Shown here: in pieces, positions 1 through 11,027 of the stretch | Layout: each line of letters starts with the position of its first letter | Position numbering within the stretch: the stretch's first letter is position 1 | Assembly: GCA_036897095.1 (NCBI GenBank) | Contig: JAYMSP010000742.1 | Span: 1-42,308 of the forward strand | Origin: Plantago elongata | Lineage: Eukaryota > Streptophyta > Magnoliopsida > Lamiales > Plantaginaceae | Direction: 5' to 3' | DNA length: 42,308 bases | Notes under the pieces: model-generated | Told to the model about the DNA's origin: nothing | Database searches by the model: none | Seen by the model: only the letters and a program-made list of their open reading frames with translations | Translations under genes and position numbers: made by a program

Positions 1-61
1 CAGTTGAAGGCATTTACTGGTAATTCTTCAGAAAAAGATGAGCAAATCATGGACTATACTG

Positions 62-341
62 TCATTTCGTAAACAGAATGCTGTGTTTTAGGTTTTACTT
101 TGCAAATTGGGGCAAAATTGGGGCCAAATTGGCTGTTTTGTATTTGATTTGATTGGTATAATGGTTTGATTTGTATAATGATTTGATTGGTATAATGGTT
201 TGATTGGCAAATAGACTAGGCTGCTGTTGCAAAATGCTGAATTGTAGCAGCATTTGAGTTTTTGGCACTCAAATGTCACACCAAACATAAATTGTTGGAG
301 TAGCATCCAAATGGGCATTTGGATGCTACTCCAATCAGCCC
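62..341 (+). repeat. edge repeat, left copy (foldback/MITE-like, about 280 bp)
   Basis: This segment matches the reverse complement of 41945-42210 along nearly its whole length, about 90% by eye. It runs from TCATTTCGTAA to ATCAGCCC. Inside are three to four copies of a unit like TTGATTGGTATAATGG (about 150-225), a small hairpin with arms CATTTGAGT/ACTCAAATG (about 250-275) and a 40-bp palindrome at 295-334 with 19-bp arms and a 2-bp centre. No terminal inverted repeat or target duplication is obvious. It could be an uncharacterised non-autonomous element or a duplicated gene 3' region. Confidence 0.7.
295..334. repeat. 40-bp perfect palindrome
   Basis: The left arm TTGGAGTAGCATCCAAATG and the right arm CATTTGGATGCTACTCCAA are exact reverse complements separated by GG. 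A nearly identical palindrome with one arm mismatch lies at 41953-41991 in the opposite edge repeat. It can extrude as a cruciform or fold as an RNA hairpin. It sits near one end of the repeat unit, which may be a structural end of the element. Confidence 0.85.
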
Positions 342-497
342 CGTAATCTTCTCATATAAATATAAATGAGAGTTATGGTATATCTTTCCACTCAAGTGTA
401 GGACACATCCATTTAAATTATACTGAAGTGATGTCATTCATTTTTCTTGGTCGAAGATAATCGAATAATGATATTATTGGTTTTTCCTCTTACCTAT

Positions 498-612
498 GAC
501 TGACTGGTATAGAATTTGAGTGGTATTTTCTAATTGAAATTAATTTTTTTTATACAAATTGTTCGATTTGAGTGGAAAAATGTCCGCTCTAACGGTATAA
601 CAAACAGGGCAC
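498..612 (-). repeat. MITE-like family A, copy 1
   Basis: Read on the minus strand this matches three other copies in the window (5405, 14205 and 31815). It begins CCCTGTTTGTTATACCG, passes through CACTCAAAT and TTTCAATT blocks and ends CTCAAATTCTATACCAG followed by TCAGTC. The sharp shared ends at four unrelated sites show a dispersed repeat. It has no coding capacity. Confidence 0.7.
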
Positions 613-2823
613 CTATGACATTGTACTTTGTACCATGATAATATTCCTTGTGAATAGTTTGATGATACCAATAGTATTGTCACTACCTCATTATGATGAT
701 TGATTTTGTTAAGTAGGATGAGTGGTTTGAAATAAGCGTCCATGATCAACAACATTTCATACCTTTGTGACATACTAGTACTCATAATGGGGGGTGGCTT
801 TCAAGTTTGAACCACTACATCTCCATTGATAGCTCTAGAAGTGACTCCATCTTCACCTACCACACTTTTTCTTTTTTAATCTTGTTTTTCCCTTTACCAA
901 ATCCTCTTTTACTTGACAAATTAAAAATTGATTTTCTTTCTCATGTTTAGTTATTGATTAATTATCAGCACAAATTGCACACGCCTTGTCATAGTCCTCT
1001 TCCTCTCTGCCTGCTGATATGTTTTCAAATTTGTCAAATTTTTGCAATATAAATTTATCTATATCATATGCTCCACCTAACCTACTAAACTCTTCCAACT
1101 TGAACATTTCCTTAACTTTGTACGGAAAGAAAGATAGCCTGAACATCAAATTCATTATTATTAATATGTTGCACTTATATTGTCATCATTCATCAACCAT
1201 TAAAGAAAATGAAGAACAACGACTTGCCATCTCGCATGATCTAAAAGATTCATCTAAAGAGAGAAAAACAAAATATGTCTTCCCACATGACGTAAGAAGA
1301 TAATCTTTTATTATATCGGATTAACAAAGTTAATTACAACTTCTACAATAAGCACATATTAGTGGAACACACTGACTAAACTTCCCAACAACTTATTTTT
1401 CTCATGAAATGCCAAATTTGATTAGGGAAATGAGTGCCGATTAGTATAGAATTTAAAACTTAGTAATTAAATAAATTTTGGTGAAATTGTATTTAAAATA
1501 AAATTGAAATGGAGGTATTTGAATTGTACTGTAGGTCAAATCATTGTTTATCGAGCGAAATAGATCGATTATTTTATTATCCTTCAGCAAAAAATCAAAG
1601 AATTCGAAGAATATGAAAGAAGAAACTTAACACATTAAGTTCATCACGGCTCATATCATTAATTATTGAGCTGTTTAACTAGTCCATGAGTATGTTTGGA
1701 ACATGCATGTACATGCTGTGTCTAACTAAGCCCAATAATTTTACATAATCGTTTTAATTCACTTGAAAACTCATTTTTTTAGCGATCTAGAATATTTAAA
1801 TTACAACTTACATGTGACATAATTTTTAAAATAGTCTCCCATGTTTAGGCTAATATCGCCCATAGACCCAGACGCCACCGTTTCAGGTCTATTTCATCAC
1901 ATTTTGGTTGGTACTTGGTACCAATCTAGGCTCAGAATAGTTTTGGGAGCCAATTGGAGATGTTCATTTTTCTCCCATCACAAAAAGGTCCAAAGGATTC
2001 ATTCCCAACAGCCCCAATGAAAATATCTACCCCCATTCGAACACCAACTTAAAAAAATTATTTGACGTAAAACTAAAATTTAAATATTCAGTTATAAACA
2101 TAAATTCATATGGGTAAAAAAGAAATTAAACTTTCATGATTATCTAGGTGTCCACATTTTACACTTGAGTTTTTACATTTTAAATAGCGGAGATTTTATA
2201 CATGTATCCAACAATTGAATCATATGCATCATCTTAAAAGCTTAATTTCAACACTATCAGTGAACGTACAATTCGGCTCAATGCGATTGCACGATGAAAA
2301 TAATCAATAAATCCCGCCACACCTAACATTTACAAGGGCACAGGAGCATGCAAATTTCGTGCTCTTCCATCACGTGAAAGAACATTTACAAGATTCAGCT
2401 ACCTTTCCATGAGTCTTATAAAATTTAAGGTAGCTACATAAATAGTAAGTGTACAACATTTATTCTAAGGCAGCTAATCACATTACACAAGTAATGTTCC
2501 CAAGTTTCATGAGAAACATCATCAGTACTACTATTTACCTTCACACATGCTTCACATTCACATTTTGAATCTGAAACATTAATCAACATAAAAAGAAACA
2601 CAAGAACTGTTCAAACCTACCAAAGAGAAGAAAAAATGGTGTAAAAATAAATTCAAACACAAGCTTCATTTTGAATGGTAGGTGGTTGCTGTATCCAATA
2701 CCCATCTGTTTATCTTCTGGTTGTTGGGTCTTTTGGTAGCTTTTGTAAAAGTGTGAGCCGTAAAATATACTTTTAACCGTAAACATAGGTTGAGAATGGA
2801 CAATATTATATCACCGTCACTTG
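613..2823. other. AT-rich intergenic DNA and ADT 3' flank
   Basis: No protein-coding gene is recognised here. Short open frames on both strands around 960-1300 overlap each other, have AT-rich composition and resemble no family I know. The part nearest 2823 is the probable 3'UTR and terminator zone of the minus-strand arogenate dehydratase gene. Confidence 0.5.
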
Positions 2824-4149
2824 TTAATCTTCACGTTCACGCGAAGATGATGGCGTCCACGGTGTCATGTCTATCGGATAACTCCCCAACACTCTCAAAA
2901 ATGAAGTGAACTCCTGCACCTCCGCGAGGGCATTTTGTGCCCTCACTTCCGCCATAGACGCCTCGAAATCGACATAAAACATGTACTCGAAATGCTTCGC
3001 GGTCCCCTCGTTTGCATCATCCACCAAGCGAATGGGGCGGTTCCTATGTGGCCTCGACTCGATTTTCGTCAAGCTAATGTTCCGAAAAGCAAAAGCCGAT
3101 AGAACCTTGAACAGAATACTCATCCCTCGCTCATGTGCAAACACTATACTCGTCTTGAAAGGACGGTCGGTCCTCGGGATAATTGGGTCACGTGCCAGCA
3201 TAACGAACCGGGTCACGTTACCCGAATCGTCCTGGATCCCATCGGCCAGGATCTGCAATCCGTACAGCTCGGCGGCGCGTGCGGATGCGATGGCGGCGGT
3301 GTCACGCAGGTTGTTGAGGGCTATGTACTCCGCCGCTCCGGCAGTATCGTCAACAGCCTCACGCGCCACGTTCAGGCCCATTTTTGTTAAAGTGTGTTCG
3401 CATTGCGATAAAGCTTGTGGGTGGCTAATCACGCGCGTGAGATACTCTGGTCTCACGCCAGGTAGTGCGAGCAGGCAGTGGTGAACCGGCAGCTGAACTT
3501 CTCCGACGATATGGAGGCGGTGACGGAGGAGGAGATCGTAATTGCGGTGAATCGATCCTCCTAGCGAGTTTTCGACTGGTAGAACGGCTCGATCAGCAAT
3601 CCAGAGCTCTACAGCCTGGAACGCGACTTCGAATTGATCGCAGGGGATCGCATCGCATTTCGGGTAGGCTTTTCCAGCTGCGGCTTCGCTGTACGCGCCT
3701 GGAACGCCCTGATAGGCGACACGGAGCGAGTTGCCGTGCATCGGGGCCGGGGAGAGGTCCGCGATGCTGAGTGGCTTGGGGAGCGGGGCAGGGGAGTTGG
3801 ATTTTTCGGAGTTTACCGGTACAATGTCGAGTGTTGGGCGACCGTTCACCGATGATTTTCCGGTCTCTTGCTGTTGGGAGACAACTTTGCTCGCTAGTAT
3901 CGCACACGCGCTTTGCCACTCGTGGCGGGATTTCGCTACATGGCCTAAGTTGAAGTTGGAACCGTATGCGTTCGCGGCAGGGGTAGCGTTTGCGCCCGCG
4001 TTGGTGCTCGTATTCGCATTGGCGCTCGTGGAGTCGTAGCGCGAGACGCATTTGATGACGAAGCGAGTTGATCCCGACCGGGGAGGGTTGGCGGGAGAGG
4101 TTCGGATCAGAGATTTGAGATCGGGATAAGGAGTCGAAAGAGAATGCAT
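2824..4149 (-). CDS. ADT: arogenate/prephenate dehydratase, chloroplast precursor
   Basis: The product converts arogenate (or prephenate) to phenylalanine (or phenylpyruvate), the last step of plastid phenylalanine synthesis. The 441-aa frame is intronless, as many plant ADT genes are. Residues 1 to about 135 are Ser/Ala/Asn/Thr-rich and look like a transit peptide and linker. The catalytic domain spans about 142-320 and holds [12 protein letters not shown] (144-155), [17 protein letters not shown] (191-207), [10 protein letters not shown] (241-250), DDTAGAA (267-273) and the essential TRF triplet (313-315). A C-terminal ACT domain (about 332-425) carries [10 protein letters not shown] (363-372), the phenylalanine-sensing type of motif. 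Length fits plant ADTs. The coding region is clearly more GC-rich than its flanks. A TATA-like box and an AC element lie upstream. Which ADT paralogue it is, and whether it also uses prephenate, cannot be settled here. Confidence 0.96.
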   Translation of the reverse strand: MHSLSTPYPDLKSLIRTSPANPPRSGSTRFVIKCVSRYDSTSANANTSTNAGANATPAANAYGSNFNLGHVAKSRHEWQSACAILASKVVSQQQETGKSSVNGRPTLDIVPVNSEKSNSPAPLPKPLSIADLSPAPMHGNSLRVAYQGVPGAYSEAAAGKAYPKCDAIPCDQFEVAFQAVELWIADRAVLPVENSLGGSIHRNYDLLLRHRLHIVGEVQLPVHHCLLALPGVRPEYLTRVISHPQALSQCEHTLTKMGLNVAREAVDDTAGAAEYIALNNLRDTAAIASARAAELYGLQILADGIQDDSGNVTRFVMLARDPIIPRTDRPFKTSIVFAHERGMSILFKVLSAFAFRNISLTKIESRPHRNRPIRLVDDANEGTAKHFEYMFYVDFEASMAEVRAQNALAEVQEFTSFLRVLGSYPIDMTPWTPSSSRERED

Positions 4150-4311
4150 TTCGATTTACGGGGTGTAGGTAGAATTTGGGGTAAATGTTGGGGGTTTGGT
4201 AAGAAACTGCAAAGATTGTTTGGAGTTTAAGGGCCAAAATTTTGGAAAAAGCTTGTAGTTCTAAAGAATGGAACGTGCAAGCTGAGAAAGAAAGAATGGT
4301 GAGTTGGGGGA

Positions 4312-4318
4312 TTTTATA
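4312..4318 (-). promoter_or_regulatory. TATA box of the ADT gene
   Basis: On the minus strand this reads TATAAAA within CCAATATAAAAT, about 163 bp upstream of the ADT start codon. That predicts a 5'UTR of roughly 130 nt. It is the only good TATA match in the proximal region. Confidence 0.55.
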
Positions 4319-4358
4319 TTGGGCGAAGTGTTGGCTAAGCTGGTTTGGTCAATCTCAC

Positions 4359-4365
4359 ACCTACC
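4359..4365 (+). promoter_or_regulatory. candidate AC element (R2R3-MYB site) upstream of ADT
   Basis: ACCTACC matches the core of AC elements bound by R2R3-MYB activators of phenylpropanoid genes. It lies about 40 bp upstream of the putative ADT TATA box. A 7-bp match can be chance, but position and gene function agree. Confidence 0.4.
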
Positions 4366-4449
4366 CCCTTTCGATTTCAACATTTTTCCTTTTCTTTTTC
4401 TTTCAATTGTTATTTTCCCACTCTAACAAATTTTGATTCTCTCGAGTAA

Positions 4450-5404
4450 AAAAATCAAACATATAGAAATAAAGATCGTGACATGTGGTGTAAGATATAC
4501 ACATGTATGCTATAAATTTTTATAAACTCAAGATGTGAAAATTATTGAAACCGAAACTGATACCGATTATGTATATTATATGAGAAAATTATTGCAATAG
4601 TGTTTATGTCATGTACTAATTTATAAGCTATTTTATGTATATACTTCATTCGTTTGTTGTAAAAAATATGTATAAATTTAATGTGTATATAACTTGGAAC
4701 GGTGGGAGTAGTTTTGATGAAGTATTAGTATTATATATCGAAAAATGGTGGTATTACGGAATTTAACCTAGCATAGAGTAACAAGGAGCCTATTTATGAA
4801 CTATATGAGAAATGGCATGTAAATTGTGATATTCCTACTACTTGTCATGTTGTGAGTCTGGTGAAGTGACATGAGATGCCGTGTGCAATAGGCTATAATT
4901 AGTCTTAAGAATGAAATTAAGGGGTGTGATTAATGAATTAAGGGTGGATTAAACTGACACACCATTAAAAATGGGACTACTAAAACTAAGCAAGTGACAA
5001 TTGTAGTGAAGCCATCACCAATTAATCAGGACCATTTATTCAACATTGTGTGTTTGGTGAGGTTTGAGTTTTCATAATAACTCATTAACTATGTGGGGAA
5101 ACTTTCGTTTTCCCACCAACAATTTTCCTCTTTCTTAAAAAGGGGTTTAGTACTAAGTAAGCTAATTTCAACTTTGAATGATGAATTAGCAAGGTAATTG
5201 CATCACGAATCTTTTCTAGCATCGTCATAAATAGATCATATGGTAATGCTAAAATTCATCCTACATATGATCCATGCTGGTATCCGTTATTGGACATGGG
5301 TTCGATATAACCGGATATTAAATTTAATATTATCTCTAAAGAATATGATAACCGATTTAATCAACATTAATACAATTTTATCTTATGAAATCTAAAGAAT
5401 CTTA
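4450..5404. other. AT-rich intergenic DNA
   Basis: Upstream flank of the ADT gene. No open frame or recognised gene is seen. It contains one short Stowaway-like element, annotated separately at 4644-4708. Confidence 0.5.
4644..4708. mobile_element. Stowaway-like mini-MITE
   Basis: A 65-bp element flanked by TA on both sides. The right end read in reverse starts CTCCCACCGTTCCAAGT, close to the Stowaway consensus. The left end CTTCATTCGTTTGTTGT is a degenerate match to it. Non-coding. Confidence 0.5.
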
Positions 5405-5518
5405 GGTCCTGTTTGTTATACCGCTGGAGCGGCCATCTCCCCACTCAAATTGAATATTTTGTAAAAAAAAATTCAACTTCAATTGAAAATGTCAACTCAA
5501 ATTCTATACCGATCAGTC
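5405..5518 (+). repeat. MITE-like family A, copy 2
   Basis: Starts GGTCCTGTTTGTTATACCG and ends CTCAAATTCTATACCGATC followed by AGTC. Matches copies at 498-612 (minus), 14205-14350 and 31815-31935. Similarity to the 14205 copy continues weakly beyond the end (CCACG..CGAACTA..TCTTTAGC). Confidence 0.75.
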
Positions 5519-8500
5519 ATTTATTCTTCCACGAGGCGAACTAAAGCATCTAACTCTTTAGCAGAGATTTGAACCCAAATTAGAGGTATGTATTTCCCCG
5601 CATAACTTCCAAGTTCTAATAAATCAATTCCACATAACTCTTAAATTTGGATAAATTTTAAAGGTTGTTATCTAACAATAATAATACTGAGTAAAATATA
5701 TATAAATGAGTAAAAAAAATTTATTGGATGAACTTCTCCCTCATATGCTGCTTTATTGAGATTCAATCCAAATCGATCAATGGGATTTTAGGTCACTAAA
5801 ATTACCATAGATTATTGAAACTCTCTTAAACATTTTCAAATATTGTTAGTTGATGAAGTTTCTGTGTGTTTTCTATGATAGAAAATAATAATTATTGAGG
5901 TCTGTTTGATTGATGATTAAGTTACTAAATGTTTTATAATATACAACGAAGTGCAACTCAGTTGGTAATACGATTCATCTCCATATAATATGTCGGAGTT
6001 CGAGTTGCCCTTTAATTGTTATAAAAAAAGATAAATACCTTACAATATTACTTTTATCCAATTGTATTCTTCTCTTCATATAGATTAAAAGTGCATTTTT
6101 AGGTCCACCTAACACATAGCACTAAACTCTTTCTCATTATATACGTACTCGGTACTAATATTCAAGACAGTTGTAAAGTTATTATGGTGAAACTTGAATT
6201 TATATTGAAGGTTTGGTCAACTTGGATCTCTAAATTACCAAACAATACTTGAGTTACTCTGGTACATTGTATGTAAACACGTTAGTTCAAACTTCAAGCA
6301 TATAATACATGATTCGTACAACATTTACCATGAGACATGAGACATTACAGTGTATAATATATATGGTATCACACTGGCCAATTTGACCAGACGAACACCT
6401 AAACTGAAGAATGATGAAACACATCGATCGTCGTTCTTCAATCATTGACAAGTCAACACGGGCAGCGAGATATGGAGACTGATATAATTTTTCTATTTAG
6501 AAAAAAGTTTTCAAAAATGTAAATGTCAAATACCAAGAATAATTTAAGGTAAAGCACGAGGAGAACATATTATATTATGATCATTTATTCATGTATTCAC
6601 ATTATGTCCTTCACCATCATCTTATAATTAGTTGGCGATATTCGCGACCTTGTTATGTTTGGCTAGTTAGTAGTTAGGAGATAAATTTCAAGCATTTTCT
6701 CAGTATGTTCCTATGTATTTCTTTAATTAAAATCTCAGGAATGAGACTCACTTTGGATCGGAGCTAGTCTGGTCGTTGATCTAATTTGAGTCCGATCCAC
6801 CACAACAAAACAAAACACTTTAAAAAATTGATTGTTAAGTTTTTATAATTCAAATTTACGTTTCTAAAACTCGTGTAGTAAAAGTCTAAGCTTAAAAATT
6901 ATATATGAGTTTAGTAAATAAGTAGGTACTGATGCGGATAGTTATATTAGATGATCGTTAATCAATTTCTTTTTTTCGGCAAGAAAAGAAAAGTTTGATC
7001 AGGACCATATGTTATAAATTATGAGCATTTGTGCTCTCTTTCTAGTTGTGTGAGTTCTTCAACAATATTTGATGTCATTTGAGAAAAGGACATACATAAG
7101 AACACCTTGTAAATTTAATGAAATCTTATCATGATTCCAAGTTTGAATTTTTGCCGAAGCCGAAATTCCCCACAAATGCCATATGTTTATTACCAAATCA
7201 GTATGTGATATGTTTCTTTTAATGAATTCAATAATTTAGTGTTTGATGTATTTGAAGTGCCATATATACACTATTTATAGTGTGAGATAATGATATTGAT
7301 TATTTTATTCATATTGTCTTTATTATTGCACCTTTATAATTTAGTCCAATTTTGAATTAGTCAAATCAATTTGGTACGAACTATTAATTGTCTATAGTTT
7401 ATTTTCATAAGAGGAGGTGGACTTTAATTAGTCGTCAAATCTAAATGATAGTATTGTGTAAAGGAAATTCGTATTGCAAATTTGCAAAGTAATAAACACG
7501 TAGTTACGTAAGTGCTAGTAGGGAGACCATGCAAAAATTTCAGATTACATAAAAGAATTGTTACAAATAATTTCATCAAGTTACCTTACGATTAATGACA
7601 CGTTGAACATGAATTATTAGCAAGGATTTGTAAATGTGACGCACTATCTTTTAGTGGAAGTTTATTAATAAATGATGTTTATTGGAGTATATCTATGTAT
7701 ATTCAATTTAAAAGTCTCTCATGGAGGCCTTTGTTAGGTGACACGCAGCATGAAAAGTTGGTGAGGCATTCTATGGCTGTTCACATAATCACAAGAAATA
7801 TGTTAACATGATTACAAGCGGAACTATGAAGGTGTATAGTATACCGGCTGAATCGAACCGAACCGAACATTGAAATTTACCCGAAACAGTGCAAGGAATT
7901 TGGTGGTAGTAAGCACTAGGCGAGATAGGGAATAGAGAAGTAATGCAACAAAGGTCGAGAAGAGTGGATCGTTCGACTATCTCTAATTAAACAATTATAA
8001 ACTCACTCGCTCATTTAAATCAAACAAAATGGACGGAATTTATAGTTGCAGTTGGCCACCTATAATTAAATAATTTAATGTTTCATATATACTCCAGGTT
8101 CTAATCCGACGCTGAACATGTACAGTAGACACATTGTAAATGTGGAGTTGACATGAAGAAAGACTTGAGGACAAACGAAGGATCCTCAATCTCAATCGAG
8201 CCCTAAGTTTGCACATTGCACTGGGCCGATAAACTTGGAGTTACACCTTAGAACAGATCCGTTTTCTTCAAAGCCCAATCCGTTTGACTCATCTCAACAT
8301 TCTACCCAGCCCAGTCTATTGCAATTGGGTAATCTACTCCAATTTCTTAAAATTGCACCAAGTTTGGGATGGGAATAATTATAGGAAAAGTCGTGCCAAA
8401 AAACTCCACTAAGCGTCAAGGAGCAACAAACGACTCCCCAAATCTTTTTTTTTATACAGCGACCTGTTGGAGTCTGATGGGAAGAGTACCAACATTTCCC

Positions 8501-8876
8501 CCATTTGTTATCCGAAATGGTGGAACAATCTTCTGGATCAAAGTAATCACAATGTACTTTATCTACAGACAAGGAATCCTCGATAGTACATTTGATCCTG
8601 ACAGGCCTACCTATGTTAAATTGAGGTAAAAGAACTTTTATTAATTTCCAGAATATTTTTCTTATGGTGTGAGGTGGATTTTTTTGAATTCTTCCCGTTC
8701 GAAATTCGAATTTGAATTCATATAGAGCGATAAGAGAGTCAAATGATTCTTTCTTTCTCCATATACAATTTTGCCATTTAGAAAATTTTATCGGAGGAAT
8801 TTCAAATTCAAATTCAAGTTGGTCCCAAGGGAAGTTTTAATCACTTTCTTTTTTACTTCAGCAGGGTGCAACATAT
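5519..8876. other. gene-poor AT-rich intergenic DNA
   Basis: Apart from the SINE at 5943-6029 I see no gene. Overlapping open frames on both strands at 8294-8629 (up to 92 codons) have no recognisable domain. The stretch 8160-8640 is somewhat less AT-rich than its surroundings, so a degraded gene or element fragment is possible. Confidence 0.5.
5943..6029 (+). mobile_element. tRNA-derived SINE, copy 1
   Basis: Holds a Pol III A-box-like segment (CAACTCAGTTGGTAATA), a B-box-like segment (GGAGTTCGAG), then CCCTTTAATTGTTATAAAAAAAG as an A-rich tail. It aligns with the SINEs at 17236-17335 and 11603-11698 (minus) over the whole body, including CATCTCCA before the B-box. Short poly-A and sequence drift suggest an old insertion. 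Confidence 0.7.
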
Positions 8877-9041
8877 AAAAGAATTGACTCATCGTACAAT
8901 ATCATTGTATCAAAATCCACACATATAAATACTTACAATATATATCATACATATAAATACATACATTATACAATTTCAGCCCATTACATTATGATGTTAT
9001 AATACAAAAGAATTGACTCATCGTACAATATCATTGTATCA
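8877..9041. repeat. 129-bp spaced direct repeat
   Basis: A 36-bp block (8877-8912), AAAAGAATTGACTCATCGTA and onward, recurs at 9006-9041 without a change that I can see. It is followed in both places by CACATATAAATAC. The spacing of 129 bp suggests a tandem duplication. Confidence 0.75.
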
Positions 9042-10215
9042 CACATATAAATACATACAATATACTCTGATGGCTTCTAAAGTACCTGGCGTCTGAAGAA
9101 CTTACCGTCATCCCCAAGATCCCGGTGCGCATTTTTAGTCTTCACCTTCGAACATTCACTCTTACGTCGGCCCATTTATTTTCCGGTGAGTTTGTCGACT
9201 TAGCTAATAAACTTTAGAGAGATTAAAAAAACTGAAGGAAATGAGGTGAGAGATAATGGTGTATACAATAACAAGTAAGGTCAAAATCAAAAGATTGTGA
9301 GAGATAAGCATTGGGATTTGGATAATTAATTTTATCTCACTACACACCGTGTAGACATTACAGTGATGATATAGAATTGAACTATGTATTTAAATGTCAG
9401 ACTAGGGCCTGACATTTATGAGGTTATTTTAGTCATTTCATCTCTTTTTTTTTTACTGTGAAGGTTACAAGTCGATTCGTGAATAAGTATTTGACATGAG
9501 TAGCCGGCCCATTCTTCTCCCAATAATTATCAATATTTATAAAGTTCTTTGTGGATGAAAAAATGAGAAAGATAATTGATTAACGTGTAAAAATTAAAAT
9601 TGAGGCAATTACGAAGTTACTAGATCAACCTGGTTCTTATAGAACGATTTTGTTCCAATGTAAACTCCTGAAGGAAACTAAATAAACATGATATGATTTC
9701 GGGTTGCCCAAGTATGGGGCTCAGGTTCAGCCAACATCCTATTTCTCTGTCATCGTATAACATAACTACGGTTTAGGATAACATCCTAATCGTACCACTG
9801 CTATTGTTAATTTTTGTGTCTGCGGTGTTTGCCTAGTTTGGCCTTCGTATGTTGTAAATGCAGACAACTCTAGTGTCAACCATCATTGTACCCTTTGTCT
9901 TTTTTTGAAACAATTGTACCCTTTGGTTAACACTTTGTAGTATGTTTAAATTAAGAAAAAATAAACCTTTTACTAGCAGTACTAACATTTTAACTCATAA
10001 AGTGGCCTGGCCCATTTCTATGAAAATCCATGAATTTGGTCTGCACAGTCCATAGGTCTTCTAACTAGTGGTGAAAACTCGTTAATTTGTGAGCCCAGTC
10101 GAAATGTATCCTTGGTCCAGGATGAGAATAGATATAACGTTGTAACACGTTAACACCGTCATGGAGAAACATAGAAGCACAAAGTCAAGAGTCTCAAGAT
10201 GAAGACCACGTCCAT
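9042..10215. other. AT-rich intergenic DNA
   Basis: No gene, RNA or clear repeat boundary is seen in this stretch. Confidence 0.4.
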
Positions 10216-10588
10216 GAGGAATCACAATTTATTTAGCATACATAGAGACACTCTTAGTTTTTAATGCACCCGGACCCTATCAAAATCCATAGTATCTAGG
10301 CTAGAATAAAAAATGTAAATTCAAAAGGATTGATGGAATATCATAAAAGAGTTGACAAAAATATTCAAATTGACCAAAAAAAAAAATTTAAGAAGGTTAA
10401 TGAGGAATCACAATTTGTTTAGTATATATAGACACTTTTAGTTTTAAATGCACCCGGACCCTACATAAATCTACAGTATCTGGGCTAGATTAAAAAATAT
10501 AGATTCGAGAGGTGTGATTACATTAAGTGATGGAAAATCATAAAAAGGTTGAGAAAAATGTTTAGATTGATCAAAATAAAAGATTTAA
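10216..10588. repeat. two-unit tandem repeat, about 186 bp each
   Basis: Unit 1 (10216-10401) and unit 2 (10402-10588) both begin GAGGAATCACAATTT and share ATGCACCCGGACCCTA, GGCTAGA and TTTAAGAAGGTTA at matching offsets. A third fragment of the unit end (AAAAGATTTAAGTAGG) follows near 10620. Lies just beside the tRNA-Leu gene. Non-coding. Confidence 0.75.
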
Positions 10589-10678
10589 GAAGGTTAGGAA
10601 AATATATTTCCGAAAAATAAAAGATTTAAGTAGGTTTGAAAAACATATTTATAAAAAATAAAAAACTAAAAATAAAAT

Positions 10679-10686
10679 TGTTGAGA

Positions 10687-10719
<33 letters not shown>

Positions 10720-10759
10720 ACCTTAATCTGGCGCCTTAGACCAACTCGGCCATCTCAAC
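10679..10759 (-). tRNA. tRNA-Leu (anticodon AAG)
   Basis: The 81-nt minus-strand sequence folds as a class II tRNA. The acceptor stem is GTTGAGA/TCTCAAC with discriminator A. The D-arm contains GGCCGAGTTGGTCTAAGGC. The anticodon stem is CCAGA/TCTGG around loop TTAAGGT, giving anticodon AAG, which reads CTN leucine codons after A-to-I editing. A long variable arm (GTCCGAAAGGGC) and a TPsiC arm with GGTTCAAATCC follow. No intron and no encoded CCA, as expected for nuclear plant tRNA genes. A T-rich Pol III terminator is not obvious just downstream. Confidence 0.96.
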
Positions 10760-11027
10760 CCATGCTTAACACTTTGTAGATTATTTAGTTATATACAATC
10801 GTCACGTTCGCTTACATATGGTTCCCGAGACCCAAGTTCAAACTATTTAGGTGTGTCTGCCATTTGCTATAAAAAAAATTAAAGCTAAAACCCTTCTAAT
10901 CCAACCTTTTTCGAAATGTAATGCTCTGATTTTCACAATATAGGATTTTGTGTTGCTGAAATAAAAAGCCTCCCACATTGTAATTTACAAAGTTAAAAGA
11001 AAACTATTTAGTAACGGTTTGGGATGC

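Noticed and set aside
295-334. Palindrome as a CRISPR-like or bacterial regulatory site
   Set aside because: The host is a plant; there is no repeat-spacer periodicity, only one palindrome per element.
62-341. Edge repeat as a Helitron (hairpin near an end, TC at the other)
   Set aside because: No CTRR terminus follows the palindrome, and insertion between A and T could not be shown.
958-1303. Overlapping open frames of 65 and 94 codons on opposite strands
   Set aside because: No family resemblance, AT-driven codon use, no promoter or splice context. Likely chance.
3465-4039. Several plus-strand frames and a 214-codon minus frame overlapping the ADT gene
   Set aside because: They are other-frame readings of the GC-rich ADT coding region, whose frame has full family motifs.
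8294-8629. Opposed open frames of 92 and 86 codons
   Set aside because: No domain recognised. Possibly an old gene fragment but not supportable.
10801-10880. A fourth SINE next to the tRNA-Leu gene
   Set aside because: Only a B-box-like AAGTTCAAAC and an A-run are visible; the body does not align convincingly with the other three copies.
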